Positions 36,900 through 46,932 are shown, numbered from the stretch's first letter. The stretch: 64,000 bases of DNA from Impatiens glandulifera (GCF_907164915.1 NC_061869.1:10961721-11025720), one strand, 5' to 3'. The notes: a model not told the origin generated them from the sequence alone. Numbers and translations: made by a program.

Positions 36900-37733
36900 C
36901 TAACGAAAATTGTACAATGCCTTAATTGCGAGGATGTCATCACGATATAATTTTCTTTTGATAACCCCTAATTCTGAATATGGCCACATTACGGCAGAAG
37001 GAACATTAATATGCCTAAGACCAAGTATGTGTCCTAGCTCATGCACCGCAATTGTTTCAATGTCCATTTTATCACCACTTGCTGCGTTCGACCAAGGAAC
37101 GTCTGCCCTGAAATGGAGCTTTCCTTTAGGGGGAAGATCTGCGTAAGCCATTATTCCTGAGTGCCGTAGAAATGGCTCATAATCCTCACTAGGGAAACTA
37201 GTGAAACTTATTAGAATATCTGGCTTTCCATAACTTACCATAAAATTGAACCTCGTGACCCCTTGCCAACTGCCAAACGCATTATAAATTGCATTCATCG
37301 CATCTGATCGCGTTTCGGGTGCTACAGACCAGGATAGTAGGAGTTTCGACCACTTTCGTTCAGGATACCCATAGTACAATTCACTTTTAAAAGGGTCCCG
37401 AACTAACTTCACCCCGTAACAGTTTAGATGAAAAAATAGTTGAAATTTTTTAATTGCTTTTTCCATGGTGCGATCAAATGTATTAGAGTCGTTCGATGTG
37501 AAACTACTCGTTTGGTAACGGTCAATCTTAGAGGGACCAAAATAACCGTAATTGGAAAGATAATTTTTCACTTTATCGAGTTTCTTAATTTTGTCACCTC
37601 TCTTGGAACCCAATAAATGTTTCATAGACTTGAAAGATAATAATGAATTATCATTAAATTTTGATGTTTGGACAACTAAAAACAAGTCCAAGACAAAAAG
37701 TAACAAAAGAATGCATGTTTTGACCATATTCAT
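36900..37733 (-). CDS. MMP3, matrixin lacking the cysteine switch
   Basis: A 277-residue open frame with signal peptide (about 1-23), the first part of the propeptide (to residue 104), and a catalytic domain with HELGHILGLRH at 231-241 and a normal Met-turn. Residues equivalent to 105-135 of MMP1, including the whole PRCGFPD switch, are gone and replaced by two residues (CY). The DNA shows one inserted C followed by an ~88-bp deletion. Together these keep the frame, so the protein is open to the end. Without the switch cysteine the usual latency mechanism should be missing. It is either a constitutively active or misfolded variant, or an open-frame pseudogene. The structural-zinc region reads SED and AYA. 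Confidence 0.8.
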   Translation of the reverse strand: MNMVKTCILLLLFVLDLFLVVQTSKFNDNSLLSFKSMKHLLGSKRGDKIKKLDKVKNYLSNYGYFGPSKIDRYQTSSFTSNDSNTFDRTMEKAIKKFQLFFHLNCYGVKLVRDPFKSELYYGYPERKWSKLLLSWSVAPETRSDAMNAIYNAFGSWQGVTRFNFMVSYGKPDILISFTSFPSEDYEPFLRHSGIMAYADLPPKGKLHFRADVPWSNAASGDKMDIETIAVHELGHILGLRHINVPSAVMWPYSELGVIKRKLYRDDILAIKALYNFR

Positions 37734-37789
37734 GTTTGTGATTTGATTTGTTACTTAGTTCTTGATTTTTGTTTTACAATTTGTTTATG

Positions 37790-37799
37790 CATTTTATAG
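37790..37799 (-). promoter_or_regulatory. TATA box of MMP3
   Basis: CTATAAAATG on the minus strand, 57 bp upstream of the ATG. The outer Copia LTR begins about 460 bp further upstream. Confidence 0.7.
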
Positions 37800-38255
37800 A
37801 CATTTTTTTACATTTTTTTAGATCAAAAGATTGGGTTAATCTTATGTATAAATCTATTTGGTCGTAATATTATAAATTTTACTATTTTATCGATTATAAA
37901 ATAGTTAAAAGCTACTAAATATTATAGTAAATAAAAAAAAAATCTTTTAAAAAACATGTTAAATAATATTAGAACTGGATAATTAGTCAAGCATGTATAA
38001 AAAAAAACACAAATTCAACACAACATAATATTTGAGATTAATTGTGTTAAATCATATCTATGTATTTGAGGGTTAACATTATACATAAAAAGTTTCATTT
38101 TAATTAAAAAATAATAAAAATAAAAATTACAACAAATCATAAATTTCTGAAAAATAAAATCAAACAATAAAAGAGTGCCAACAAAGTGCATCAATAAAAC
38201 ATAAAAAAACAATTATAAATAAATTTGTTGATATTAAGTTAATTCCATTAATAAA

Positions 38256-38568
38256 TGTTAGAGTTTGTGGCCCGAATTCTTGTTGGGTCAGCGGGATTTA
38301 CCCGCGCTATATGGACCTGTAGTCTTAATGGGTCTGACTCCTTTTAATTTACATCATATTCTAGGGTTAGACAATATATAGACTATGCGGCCGTCTTTTC
38401 TCTCATTCAGTTCATTACGTTGTTCACCAAAATTTGTACAATCTTCGATATAGTGAAACTTCTCTTTTGCCCGTGGTTTTTTCACCCGTAAAGGGTTTTC
38501 CACATAATCTTGGTGTTCGTTCTTCTTTATCGCTTTTATCCTTGTTTATTGTGGTTTGGATTCTAACA
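38256..38568 (+). repeat. 5' LTR of the outer Copia element
   Basis: 313 bp, bounded by TGTTAGAG...TTCTAACA, placed directly before a tRNA-Met-type primer-binding site. A TATA-like ACAATATATAGAC lies near 38370. Confidence 0.85.
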
Positions 38569-38571
38569 AAT

Positions 38572-38583
38572 TGGTATCAGAGC
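38572..38583 (+). promoter_or_regulatory. Primer-binding site (initiator tRNA-Met)
   Basis: TGGTATCAGAGC, complementary to the 3' end of plant initiator tRNA-Met, three bases after the LTR. Confidence 0.9.
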
Positions 38584-38610
38584 CAAATTTGTTTGTTTTA
38601 TTTTTTGGTC

Positions 38611-40032
38611 ATGACCACGATGAAATACGATATTCCAATGCTGGATCGTAACACCAGATTTTCGTTATGGCAAGTGAAGATGCGAGCTATTTTGGCACAG
38701 ATGGATCTGGAAGATGCGCTATATGGCGCTGACAAGATGCCGTCTTCGTGGACTTATGAAGAAAAACAACGAGCGGATCGTAAGGCTCTATCGCAGATTT
38801 ATCTTCATCTATGGAATCAGATTCTTCAAGACTGTTTGAAGGAAAAAACAGTTGTTGCTCTCTGGCTAAGATTGGAGCAATTATGTATGACGAAAACGCT
38901 GACTAACAAGCTACACTTGACGCAACGCTTGTATTCCCAACGCATGTCTGACGGTACGTCTTTAGAAATTCACTTAACTGTTTTTAAAGAAATAGTCTCT
39001 GATTTGGAATCTATGGAGGTTAAGTACGATGAAGAAGATTTATGACTGATATTATTGTGTTCACTACCTCCTTCGTATGCTAATTTTAGAGATACCATTC
39101 TCTATAGTCGTGAGACTTTGACTTTGGATGAGGTTTATGATGCACTCTTCTCGAAAGAGAAGATGCATAAACTTGTTGGTTCAGATAACATGGCTGAAGG
39201 CCTTGTTGCACGAGGTAGACAGCAGGAGAGATATTCTAGCAGCAATAACCGTGGTAGGTCAAAATCCAAGAACAGGGATAAGACGTGTAGGTACTGCAAG
39301 AAGAAAGGCCATATTGTTGTTGAGTGTTATAAGTTATAGAATAAGAATAAGAGGGTTGGTGAGGATCAGAAGAGCAATCAACTAGAGAAATATGGCGAAG
39401 CTGATGTTGCTGAAAAGTACAATGATTGAGAACTTCCCATTACGTCTGATATTGATTCGAAATAGAGCGACGAATAGATTCTTGATTCTGGATGCACGTT
39501 TCATATGTGTCCTAATCGGGACTGGTTCTCTACATATGAAGTGGTCTCTAGAGGTACCGTTGTGATGGGAAATAATGCATCTTGCAGAATTGCTGGTATT
39601 GATACGATTAGAGTTAAGATGTTTGATGGCACTATTCGAACACTTGGTGATGTAAGGCATGTTCCTGACATGAAGAGAAATCTGATCTCATTGAGTATTC
39701 TTGATTCTAAAGGGTACAAATACACCGGTGAAGGTGGAGTTGTGAAGGTCAGCAAGGGGTCTCTTGTTGTGATGAAGGGACTTAGGAAAACTGCCAATTT
39801 ATATGTTCTGCAAGGCTCTCCGATTACAGGTGATGTTGCTGTTGCTAGTTCGTCTATGTCTGATTCCGATGTTACAAGATTATGGCACATGCGTCTAGGT
39901 CACATGAGTGAGAATGGCATGGTCGAACTGAACAAGAGAGGGCTTCTTGATGTGCAGGGTATTACGAAGATAAAGTTTTGTGAATACTGCGTTTTTGGTA
40001 AGCAGAAAAGAGTTAGGTTCTCGGCTGGTATT
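38611..40032 (+). pseudogene. Outer Copia gag-pol, 5' part
   Basis: One continuous frame starting MTTMKYDI covers gag (UBN2/DUF4219-like), a CX2CX4HX4C zinc knuckle (CRYCKKKGHIVVEC near 39290), protease ILDSGCTFHM (39478) and the GAG-pre-integrase histidine/cysteine finger (39880-40010). Five nonsense codons interrupt it: 39043 TGA, 39337 TAG, 39427 TGA, 39463 TAG and 39475 TAG. There are no frameshifts. The frame is cut at 40032 by the inner element and resumes at 53828. Confidence 0.9.
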
Positions 40033-41335
40033 TGTTAGGATCTAGGTCGCCGCTGGTGGACCGGGGGTTGGACCGGTTAGCGGTTCTCACTCGTAGGGTG
40101 GTGGTTAATCCGGTTAGAGATTAACACCGGGGTTTCAATACTACACAACCTGTCACAAACCCTTGAACTAGGTTCAAGCGCGGAAGAGGTTTGCTTTCAA
40201 GTTGAAGCGGTACACGTGTATGATAGGCGGAGTCGGTTTCGGATGATGGAGATTTGAAAAATGGTGGGTCGGTTTCGGTAATCTGGATGTTCGGTATGGT
40301 TAGTATAGATTCGGTTTGGAGCGGTATGGTTAAGTTAGTCGGTTATGTAATGAAGCCAACAGAAAGTAAATAACACAGAAGATTTTATGGATGTTCGGAG
40401 ATAAAACTCCTACGTCACCCCTTCCTCTCGAAACCGCGAGAAGGATATTCACTAAGGAATACAAGTACAATCCGATCGAGACTTATTTCCTGCTCGATAA
40501 TACTCTTACAATTCACACCGAAATTGTAACACACACTTAGACTTTCAGCACTTAGGCTTTCTAGAATAGTACACAGTTTATCACTTGTAGTAAATGCTGT
40601 TATCTCAATATATGTCTCTTGATATCCAATGTTTGTCCCGCATTTACTCTTCTGCAACTGCCTCCTTTTATAGGTGAAATATGCCAACGGTCATATTTCA
40701 CTGCCTTGAATCCGATTGGCTGATCAGAGGTGCAGTGATTCAGTGTCTCAGACCTGCCGGTCGTCTCCTCAGACCTGACGGTCAATCTCAGACCTGGTAT
40801 CCTGTTTCAGACCTGCCGGTCTGTAAGGCAAACCTGCTGGGTCTGTCTTTTACTCAATGTAGGCACTGTCTGTTTGGACAGTTGTCTGTACTTTGAAGAT
40901 TTCCTTTCTGGCTTATCCCGAAGTAGAAGGATTCGGTAGTACGGTTTTTCTGCAGCCTACAGTCTTTCCTCAGACTTGCATGGATATGGAAGTATTCAGT
41001 CTGTTCCTTTGGTATCATTCTCAATAGATACCCGAAATGTCTTCTTGTACTAGTCGGCCACTTGACTTGGCCGAATATCTTTTGGTAGTGAAGTAACCGG
41101 ACTTCTTCCGGTTATTCTTGTCTTGTGGATAATCGGCTGTTTGATGGATCTGGTTTTAAGCTTTGGCCGATCCTTTGTGCGGTCACGTTCAGAATGCTTT
41201 TGATCGGTATGGTGACTTGACCGATTCGGTTTCTTCAGTTGGTTTTCTTTTGTTCATCCGGTCCGGTTCCTTGTTCCTGCGTGGGAAGTTTGTTTAAGTT
41301 AGGTTTATTCGAACCGGTCTTGAATTTATCTAACA
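40033..41335 (-). repeat. 3' LTR of the inner Copia element
   Basis: 1303 bp, same length as the other LTR. On the minus strand it starts TGTTAGATAAATTC and ends GATCCTAACA. Core promoter TATA: minus-strand CTATAAAAGGAGGC near 40662-40675. U3 (right of that point) is nearly identical to the other LTR, while R/U5 (left of it) is clearly more diverged. Confidence 0.95.
40748..40821 (-). promoter_or_regulatory. Tandem U3 motifs, possible enhancer
   Basis: Four copies of TCAGACCTG(CCGGTC) (plus-strand reading) start at 40748, 40769, 40788 and 40807, so the spacing is 21, 19 and 19 bp. The same array is in the other LTR at 53235, 53256, 53275 and 53294. It lies about 75-150 bp upstream of the LTR TATA box in the element's orientation. 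Such arrays act as enhancers in some Copia elements such as Tnt1; that role here is inferred. Confidence 0.6.
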
Positions 41336-41539
41336 ATTTCTCCCTTTTTGATTATTTTATTTAAAATTATCAAAATCATGTAAGTTTGCAACCGTAGGCC
41401 GGTTGTTTTGTTTGGCCGGTTTTTGAAAAAAAGACTTAGAGAATTTTTCGAAAAATTTTGAGGGAGAAGTTTGGAAGAGTCTTTATCTTTTATCTAACAA
41501 TTTCTCCCTTTTTGATTATTTTATTTAAAATTATCAAAA
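41326..41539 (-). repeat. Duplicated polypurine-tract region
   Basis: A 50-bp perfect repeat occurs at 41326-41375 and 41490-41539. Each copy contains the last bases of the LTR edge (TTATCTAACA on the plus strand) and the polypurine tract (AAAAAGGGAGAAAT on the minus strand). Copy one forms the actual LTR boundary. Copy two lies 164 bp into the interior. Confidence 0.9.
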
Positions 41540-41659
41540 CTAAGTAGAAATGCAAAATAAGGCCGGATTAAAAATAACTTTATATATATATTTATAGGTG
41601 ACCGGTAAAGACAAAGCATATATAAATACTAAGGCAAACAGGAAAAAGAAGGATAGTCC

Positions 41660-44377
41660 CTATTCAGAGTCTGTGAATTCATAGGCACTCTTCTTTTTCT
41701 TCGGTTGCGGTTGCGGTTGCCTGGTCTGTTGGGAGGTTCGTTGTCTTTTAGATCGGGACCGCAGCTGTTCTTCGACTTCGTCCTCGACTTGGTCGTCTTG
41801 CTGCGAAGTACCCGTAGAGACCGGTTCGGAGATTTCATTGAGCATCTCGGCTATCCGAACTTTCTTAGGGGCCGGCCTCTTTCTTTTTGTCGGTGCTGAA
41901 GCGGAGGCGGCCGCCTTCTTCTTCTTCTCGTTTGCCTTTGCAAATTCGGTCAGGTTCCGTTTTTGCTCTTCCAATCGTGCGGCATCCTCCGCAGCCTGAC
42001 TGGCCACTTTTTCAGCATACCCTGGATATAAGATCTCGGCTCTTCTTATTCTTTCGGCTTCCAAATCTGCTTCGGTCAGTTGAGACGAACGCGGCGCCCC
42101 TTTATCTTTGCTAGCTTCGGCGTCCAGCGCATCCTGGACCCTTTTAGCCACTAGAGCATCAGCCTCTATAGCCGCGGCGTCCGCATTCTCCTTAGCTTTC
42201 AGAATTTCTGCCATCTGTGCGGTAAGTGCCTTTACTTCGGCCACGAGATCTTCGTTTTTCTTTTCCAGTACCGAGACCCGGTCGATTGTCGCGTCCACCC
42301 GTTCGAAATCCTTCTTTAAGTTTGAGGTCATAGCCTCCAGAGCTGCGGTTCGCTGAACACAATTTTCGCGCTCACCGGCCTCTTCCCACAGCCCGGTGCT
42401 GAGTTCTGCTAGGCGTGCTTGATGTTGATCCAGAAGCTGTTTTGTCACATCGGTGAACTGCAGGGCCGAATCAAATATGTTATTGCATCTATCCTTGAGC
42501 GGTTGAAACTTGGACACTTCGTGTACTTGTACGCGGTCATCGATCCGCTCTGAAATGGATGTTTCAAGCTGCTGAAGTCGGTCCTCAACCCGCTCCGAAA
42601 CTGCTGCTTCAAACTTTTGAAGTCGGTCATCAATCCATTCTTTAGGAGCCCATTCTTTAGTAGGATCCGAGGCGGTGACTTCCGGTGGTGAGGGAGGCGC
42701 GTGCTCGGTGGGGTCAGGATCGGCTCTTTCATCGAAATTTAACGGTACATCCTCTCCATTTGGAGGTTCTAATTGTGCCGCATCCTCTAAGTTCGGCACC
42801 TCAACTTCCAGGTTTGGAACCGCATCTTCTAAGTTTGGAACCTCAACTCCCAAAGTCGGTATCGGTTCCTCATCTTCCAATATTGGTTCCTCAACTTCCC
42901 TTGAAGGTGTTTGACAGTTGACTGGAAATTCTTCGATTACCGGAGCAGTATAGACCGGTACTTGCTTTTGATTGCATATTGCTTCCAGCCGCTCTATTTC
43001 TTGACGTATTTCCATTTTGCCTTTTTCAAGCTTTGTTAATACTCGCGGCGCTACGGTACACACCGATCCCCCCTCGGCATACTCTTCCTTAATTTTCCTG
43101 ATGCGCCTTCTTAGTTTCCGAAGATGGCTTCTCGGTATCAGGAGACAAGTTCGGCATTGTACCTCCTGAATTGTGTTGGATTTTGTGAGGCGGAAGATCA
43201 TGTCCTCTACCTCCTCCAATCTGTCGATGCAATCCTGTTGCGGGAAAGCCGGTAGGATGTCTTTATATTTTGTGTTGAAGCGGTGCTCATGCCACTCCAA
43301 ATATAGGTCTATAACGTCCTCGTCTCGCTTGTTTATGCCCTGAAAGATGTTCTGGGCTAATCTTTCGGCCTCGGCCTCGTCGGCTTCTTCCTTGTCGTGG
43401 CCTTCATCATTGGCTCCTGTATCATCCCCCTCGGTGGTTTCAGGGTTAGCGCTTTGTTCGGCATCGTTCGGACTCCGAGCCGAATGATCGTCGTCATGGA
43501 CCGTTCCATCTTCGGTCCTCTCCGGGTCGGTTTCCTCAGGGGCCCACTCCTCATCCTCTGTTTGTTGTGGTGGGTTTACGAAAGTTATCTTTTCTTTCTT
43601 CTTCCCTCCGGTCTTTGCTTTTGCCGGGGCATCTTTCTTTGCGGCTTTCTTCTTTCGGCCACCTGTGGAACTGGAGGCCGACTGCGTTCTTGGAAGGAAT
43701 TGCCTCGATCTAATGAGGCAACGTTTTAATAGCTCAACACCGGGACCGACGTTGAGGTTCAAGTGGAGGAAGATCTTGCCGAGTTGCACGGCATATCCCC
43801 ACGACCGGGTTGAATCCGGTTTCACCATGTCCATGAGGTTACCGAACACTGATCTTGTCCAGTTGACCTCTTTTCCTTCCAACAGACCGATAATCATTTT
43901 GATTTTGTCCTTGGTGAGATTGCTGAAGTTTCCTCCCCTTGCCAGTATCGCCCTGGCGAAAACGTCACACGCCGGGATATATTCCGGTTTCAGCATTTGT
44001 TTACTTCCGGATGTGGTGATCGGCTCATTGGTTGCCGATAAGGCGTGGCAAGCCGTCTCAAAGATATCATCGTCTATTTCTGCCGTTGCATCCTGGCCGG
44101 TAGTTGGGAGATGCAAGCTCTCGGCCACCAATGCTTCGGTGATCTCGATTTGGGAGCCGCAAACCGTTGCGATGATTCTGTCGTAGGAGATGATTGCGGT
44201 TTTGAAGAATTCTTCGACCGCCTCTTTGTAAATTACGTGAGGACCGTCTAGGAAATATCCCAGACCGGTTGTGATCAGCAGGTCAATAACTTCCTTTGCT
44301 TCGGTTGTCCCATTCTGCCGAATCTCCTCGAAGTCTACTTGAGAATAGAGTTTGAACAACGCCGAATCACGACCCAT
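41660..44377 (-). CDS. Extra gene A of the inner Copia element, 905-residue nuclear-type protein
   Basis: Function unknown. Residues 1-230 share a domain with extra genes B and C: VDF near 14, TGLGYFLDG near 37-45, EEFFKTA near 55-61, a GSK box near 124-126, and VNW near 171-173. I think this resembles the plant-transposon-associated domain Pfam calls Transposase_32, but that needs a profile search. A lysine-rich stretch (about 241-263) follows, then an acidic region, a tandem VPNLE-type repeat (about 500-530), long predicted coiled coils (about 570-780, with a repeated ERVEDRLQ/ERIDDRVQ unit), and a basic C-terminus with KRKRP and PKKKK, likely nuclear-localisation signals. No membrane segment or zinc knuckle was seen. 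The frame is uninterrupted. A TATA box precedes it by about 105 bp. Confidence 0.8.
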   Translation of the reverse strand: MGRDSALFKLYSQVDFEEIRQNGTTEAKEVIDLLITTGLGYFLDGPHVIYKEAVEEFFKTAIISYDRIIATVCGSQIEITEALVAESLHLPTTGQDATAEIDDDIFETACHALSATNEPITTSGSKQMLKPEYIPACDVFARAILARGGNFSNLTKDKIKMIIGLLEGKEVNWTRSVFGNLMDMVKPDSTRSWGYAVQLGKIFLHLNLNVGPGVELLKRCLIRSRQFLPRTQSASSSTGGRKKKAAKKDAPAKAKTGGKKKEKITFVNPPQQTEDEEWAPEETDPERTEDGTVHDDDHSARSPNDAEQSANPETTEGDDTGANDEGHDKEEADEAEAERLAQNIFQGINKRDEDVIDLYLEWHEHRFNTKYKDILPAFPQQDCIDRLEEVEDMIFRLTKSNTIQEVQCRTCLLIPRSHLRKLRRRIRKIKEEYAEGGSVCTVAPRVLTKLEKGKMEIRQEIERLEAICNQKQVPVYTAPVIEEFPVNCQTPSREVEEPILEDEEPIPTLGVEVPNLEDAVPNLEVEVPNLEDAAQLEPPNGEDVPLNFDERADPDPTEHAPPSPPEVTASDPTKEWAPKEWIDDRLQKFEAAVSERVEDRLQQLETSISERIDDRVQVHEVSKFQPLKDRCNNIFDSALQFTDVTKQLLDQHQARLAELSTGLWEEAGERENCVQRTAALEAMTSNLKKDFERVDATIDRVSVLEKKNEDLVAEVKALTAQMAEILKAKENADAAAIEADALVAKRVQDALDAEASKDKGAPRSSQLTEADLEAERIRRAEILYPGYAEKVASQAAEDAARLEEQKRNLTEFAKANEKKKKAAASASAPTKRKRPAPKKVRIAEMLNEISEPVSTGTSQQDDQVEDEVEEQLRSRSKRQRTSQQTRQPQPQPKKKKSAYEFTDSE

Positions 44378-44480
44378 GTTAAGAGTTTGAGAATGAGAGA
44401 AATCGGCTTCAGAAAGTTTAGGAAGCTTAGAGAGAGAAAGTGAATTCGCGTGAGAATGAAAAATATGACCGAAGGCCCCC

Positions 44481-44487
44481 TTTTATA
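44481..44487 (-). promoter_or_regulatory. TATA box of extra gene A
   Basis: The minus strand reads GCCTATAAAAGGGGGCC across 44474-44490. It is followed by a CT-rich leader of about 75-80 bp and the ATG at 44377. The core is very like the element's own LTR promoter (CTATAAAAGGAGGC). Upstream DNA contains GGAGGGAAA motifs (about 44536 and 44610) that recur, inverted, upstream of extra gene B. Confidence 0.65.
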
Positions 44488-44886
44488 GGCACGGTTTGGA
44501 AGCCCAACCGTCCCATCATTAATGGGCGGGAGTTTTCCCTCCAAAATGAAAGGACGCTTAAGCTATGGGCGGTTAAGTGTGAAAAGGTGGGCGGTAACTT
44601 TGAGCGGGAGATTTCCCTCCAAAACCATTTGCCTATGTCATGGATGACGCATTTTACTTTGAGACCGAATGTATGATCGGTTTCTAAGTCTAATCAGACA
44701 TTTTGATTAACAGTTTTAATCAGATTTTATGAAACCGGATAAGAACGAGGTTATTTTCGGTTACTTGGATAAATACGCAAGGGGTAAAGAGAAGCGGTCA
44801 TTGAAACTGAAACGATATTTTATTCAAGAGACCGACACTAAAGAGTACATAAAAAAAACTGATAGAATGATACGAAAGATAATCAT

Positions 44887-45594
44887 TTAAGCAGTAAGCA
44901 CCATTCTGGAATACTTTTCCACCACCGCATCTGCATCAAGAATGTTTGAGGGGGATGCCGGCGTGCCCGGTTCAAAATCTGGCCGGTACTTGAGAATCAA
45001 CTTGCTGATGTGAGGTGCAAAGCCGAGACCTTTCTTGGTCAGCACCATATTCCTCAAGTTTTGAAAGAGGACCGCTGACCAATTGATGGGCGTTTGGTGG
45101 TAGATGTGGGTCATGATGTTGTAGGTATTCTTTGAATACCGCTGATTTGGAGATTGGCACAGAATGGACCGAGTGACAATCTCAAGAAGTAGCTGAGTAC
45201 TACGACCGAGGCGGGTTTTTAACCCATGGGTTTCCACCGGATCAAGGGTTGCAGAGCAGCGTAACCCATAGTAGTATTCATCAAGTCCCTCCATGGTTGG
45301 GAAATCAGAGAACCCTTCTTTGGGCAGATTGAAGAGGGTGGCAAATTCGGCTTCATCAAGCCGGAAGGTATGATTCCTTACAGTGGTGACAATGCAATCG
45401 CCCCAGTTGCAGGCATTTCTGAAGAATTCCTTGACATCCTCAATCAGTATGGGACCGGATTCTTCGAGGAAGGTTTGAAGACCGGTAACAATAAGGCTTT
45501 CAAACATGTGTTTCTTTGCATGGTCATAGTCCCATTCTGCCATACATGAGTTGAAATCGACACTTAGGAAATTTCCCAAAGATCGGCTCGGCAT
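44887..45594 (-). CDS. Extra gene B of the inner Copia element
   Basis: 235 residues, function unknown. The start MPSRSLGNF is preferred over an upstream in-frame ATG at 45726, because a TATA box lies between them at 45690-45696 and the region after it looks like a leader. It shares the domain of extra genes A and C in the same order: VDF, TGLQTFLEES, EFFRNA, FATLFNLPKEG, HGLKTRL, PINWSAVLFQNL and GFAPHISKLIL. Unlike A it ends soon after the domain, with no basic or coiled-coil extension. The frame is intact. Probably duplicated from the same ancestor as A and C; whether it is made as protein is unknown. Confidence 0.75.
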   Translation of the reverse strand: MPSRSLGNFLSVDFNSCMAEWDYDHAKKHMFESLIVTGLQTFLEESGPILIEDVKEFFRNACNWGDCIVTTVRNHTFRLDEAEFATLFNLPKEGFSDFPTMEGLDEYYYGLRCSATLDPVETHGLKTRLGRSTQLLLEIVTRSILCQSPNQRYSKNTYNIMTHIYHQTPINWSAVLFQNLRNMVLTKKGLGFAPHISKLILKYRPDFEPGTPASPSNILDADAVVEKYSRMVLTA

Positions 45595-45689
45595 GATTAT
45601 AGTGTTGAGAGAGAGATTCAAGAGAAGTTTAAGATGAATACAAGTGTTTTGTACTTTTGGATGTGATAAAATGAGAGGAGGATGGCTCC

Positions 45690-45696
45690 TTATATA
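45690..45696 (-). promoter_or_regulatory. TATA box of extra gene B
   Basis: The minus strand reads CCTATATAAGGAGCC, about 100 bp before the ATG at 45594, followed by a CT-rich leader (CTCTCTCTCAACACT just before the ATG). It parallels the core promoter of extra gene A and of the LTR. Confidence 0.65.
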
Positions 45697-46107
45697 GGAT
45701 CGGTTTTGGAGGGAAAATCTGTGCATTGATGGTCAGTTTTGTTTTATTAAGGAAGAGAATCTTTCCCTTTTCAAGATGCATGGGGAAGCGGCAGATTGCA
45801 AGGCTCGAGGTAAGTATTTGTTGGAGAGTAACTGGATTAGTTGGAAATTAAATGTGCGGGTGGTTGGGAGTTATCTCATTAATTGGGATTATCTTATTAA
45901 ATGCATTTAACACATAACCGATATTGATTAGATAGAAACCGAAAATGGTATAGATAATGCCGGAAATGACATACATAAATGATGAAGTCAAGAAAAGCAC
46001 AAATAAAACCGAAGGAGACATGGATGAAGCCGATATGATCAAATTTGAGTTGGTTAATGATACATCCGGTACATGCTGCAAAACGACCGGATGTAAGAAG
46101 GAGTGAC

Positions 46108-46863
46108 TTAGCGAGCGCGGGAATTAGCATCACGAGGGGAGTTGAAGTTTCTCCTCCTCCATTCTCTTTCAAACCGATCGTAGAATGAGTCGATGACTTC
46201 TCTGGTGAACACCTGACCATGGTTCAAACCTTCGCCGGGACAGGTTGGAACTCCAAGTTCCTCAAAAAGTCGACTTATCTAGGGAACAAAGGCCACTGAC
46301 CGGGTGCCGATTATCCAAATAAGGACGTCAAACAGTACCCTAGACCAGTTGACCGGCGTCCTGGTGATGATGGCCGCCATCATGTTGAAAGCCGCCACGC
46401 AGTAGGTGTTGGTGACATCTTTTCCAAAGATGCCCCTTCCTATTATGTCATTGAGGAGCTGATACTCAGCCCTCAAGAGAGATTTAGAGCCATGATCATC
46501 AACAGGCTCGTCCGACCGGGCAAGGGAGAGAGAGACCTCAGCCTTAATATCGGCTGGAGGGTTTAGGTCTGTTAGCCCTTGTTTGGGCAAATCGAAGCAC
46601 CGAGCGAAGTCCTGCTCGGTGAAGTCAAAGAGAATACCCCCAACCTTTGATTGGATGTGGGTATCGAAGTGGGGTGTTCCCCGGTATACCCTGGCGTTGT
46701 AGTAAAATTCCAACACTGATTCAGGGTAGATTGTTTGCCTGGCATCCAGAAAATGCTGGAGGCCGGTATCTTCCAGTTGTTTGATCATCCGATACACCTC
46801 ATAATGATCGGTATCGGAGCAAGATTCAAAGTCGACTTGGAGAATGTTTGGGAAGAGAGACAT
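46108..46863 (-). pseudogene. Extra gene C of the inner Copia element, interrupted by one TAG
   Basis: The first 194 codons carry the shared domain (VDF, TGLQHFLDA, EFYYNA, FARCFDLPKQG, GSKSLLRAEY, PVNWSRVLF) and stop at a TAG at 46279-46281, exactly where A and B continue. The same frame then stays open for 57 more codons to a TAA at 46108-46110. That part reads ISRLFEELG... and is rich in arginine near its end, so the original product was about 251 residues. One point mutation or read-through would account for this. A TATA-like box lies about 65 bp before the ATG. Confidence 0.7.
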
Positions 46864-46924
46864 TTTTGCCTTAGTGATAGAGATAGTATTTTGTTTGTGA
46901 GTGTTTTGGTGAGTGAGTGCTTCC

Positions 46925-46932
46925 TTTAAATA
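46925..46932 (-). promoter_or_regulatory. TATA-like box of extra gene C
   Basis: The minus strand reads AGTATTTAAAGGAAGC, followed by a leader rich in CACTCAC and AACAAA up to the ATG at 46863. It is the weakest of the three internal promoters, but the spacing and leader composition are alike. Confidence 0.5.

Noticed and set aside
41705..44186. Plus-strand open frames opposite extra gene A
   Set aside because: Shadow frames of a long GC-richer coding region on the minus strand.
45595..45726. N-terminal extension of extra gene B from an upstream ATG
   Set aside because: It would start upstream of the TATA box. The region after the box looks like an untranslated leader.
41660..46863. Envelope-like gene as in SIRE elements
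   Set aside because: Position fits, but no signal peptide or membrane segment is seen in the three products, and they are related to each other.
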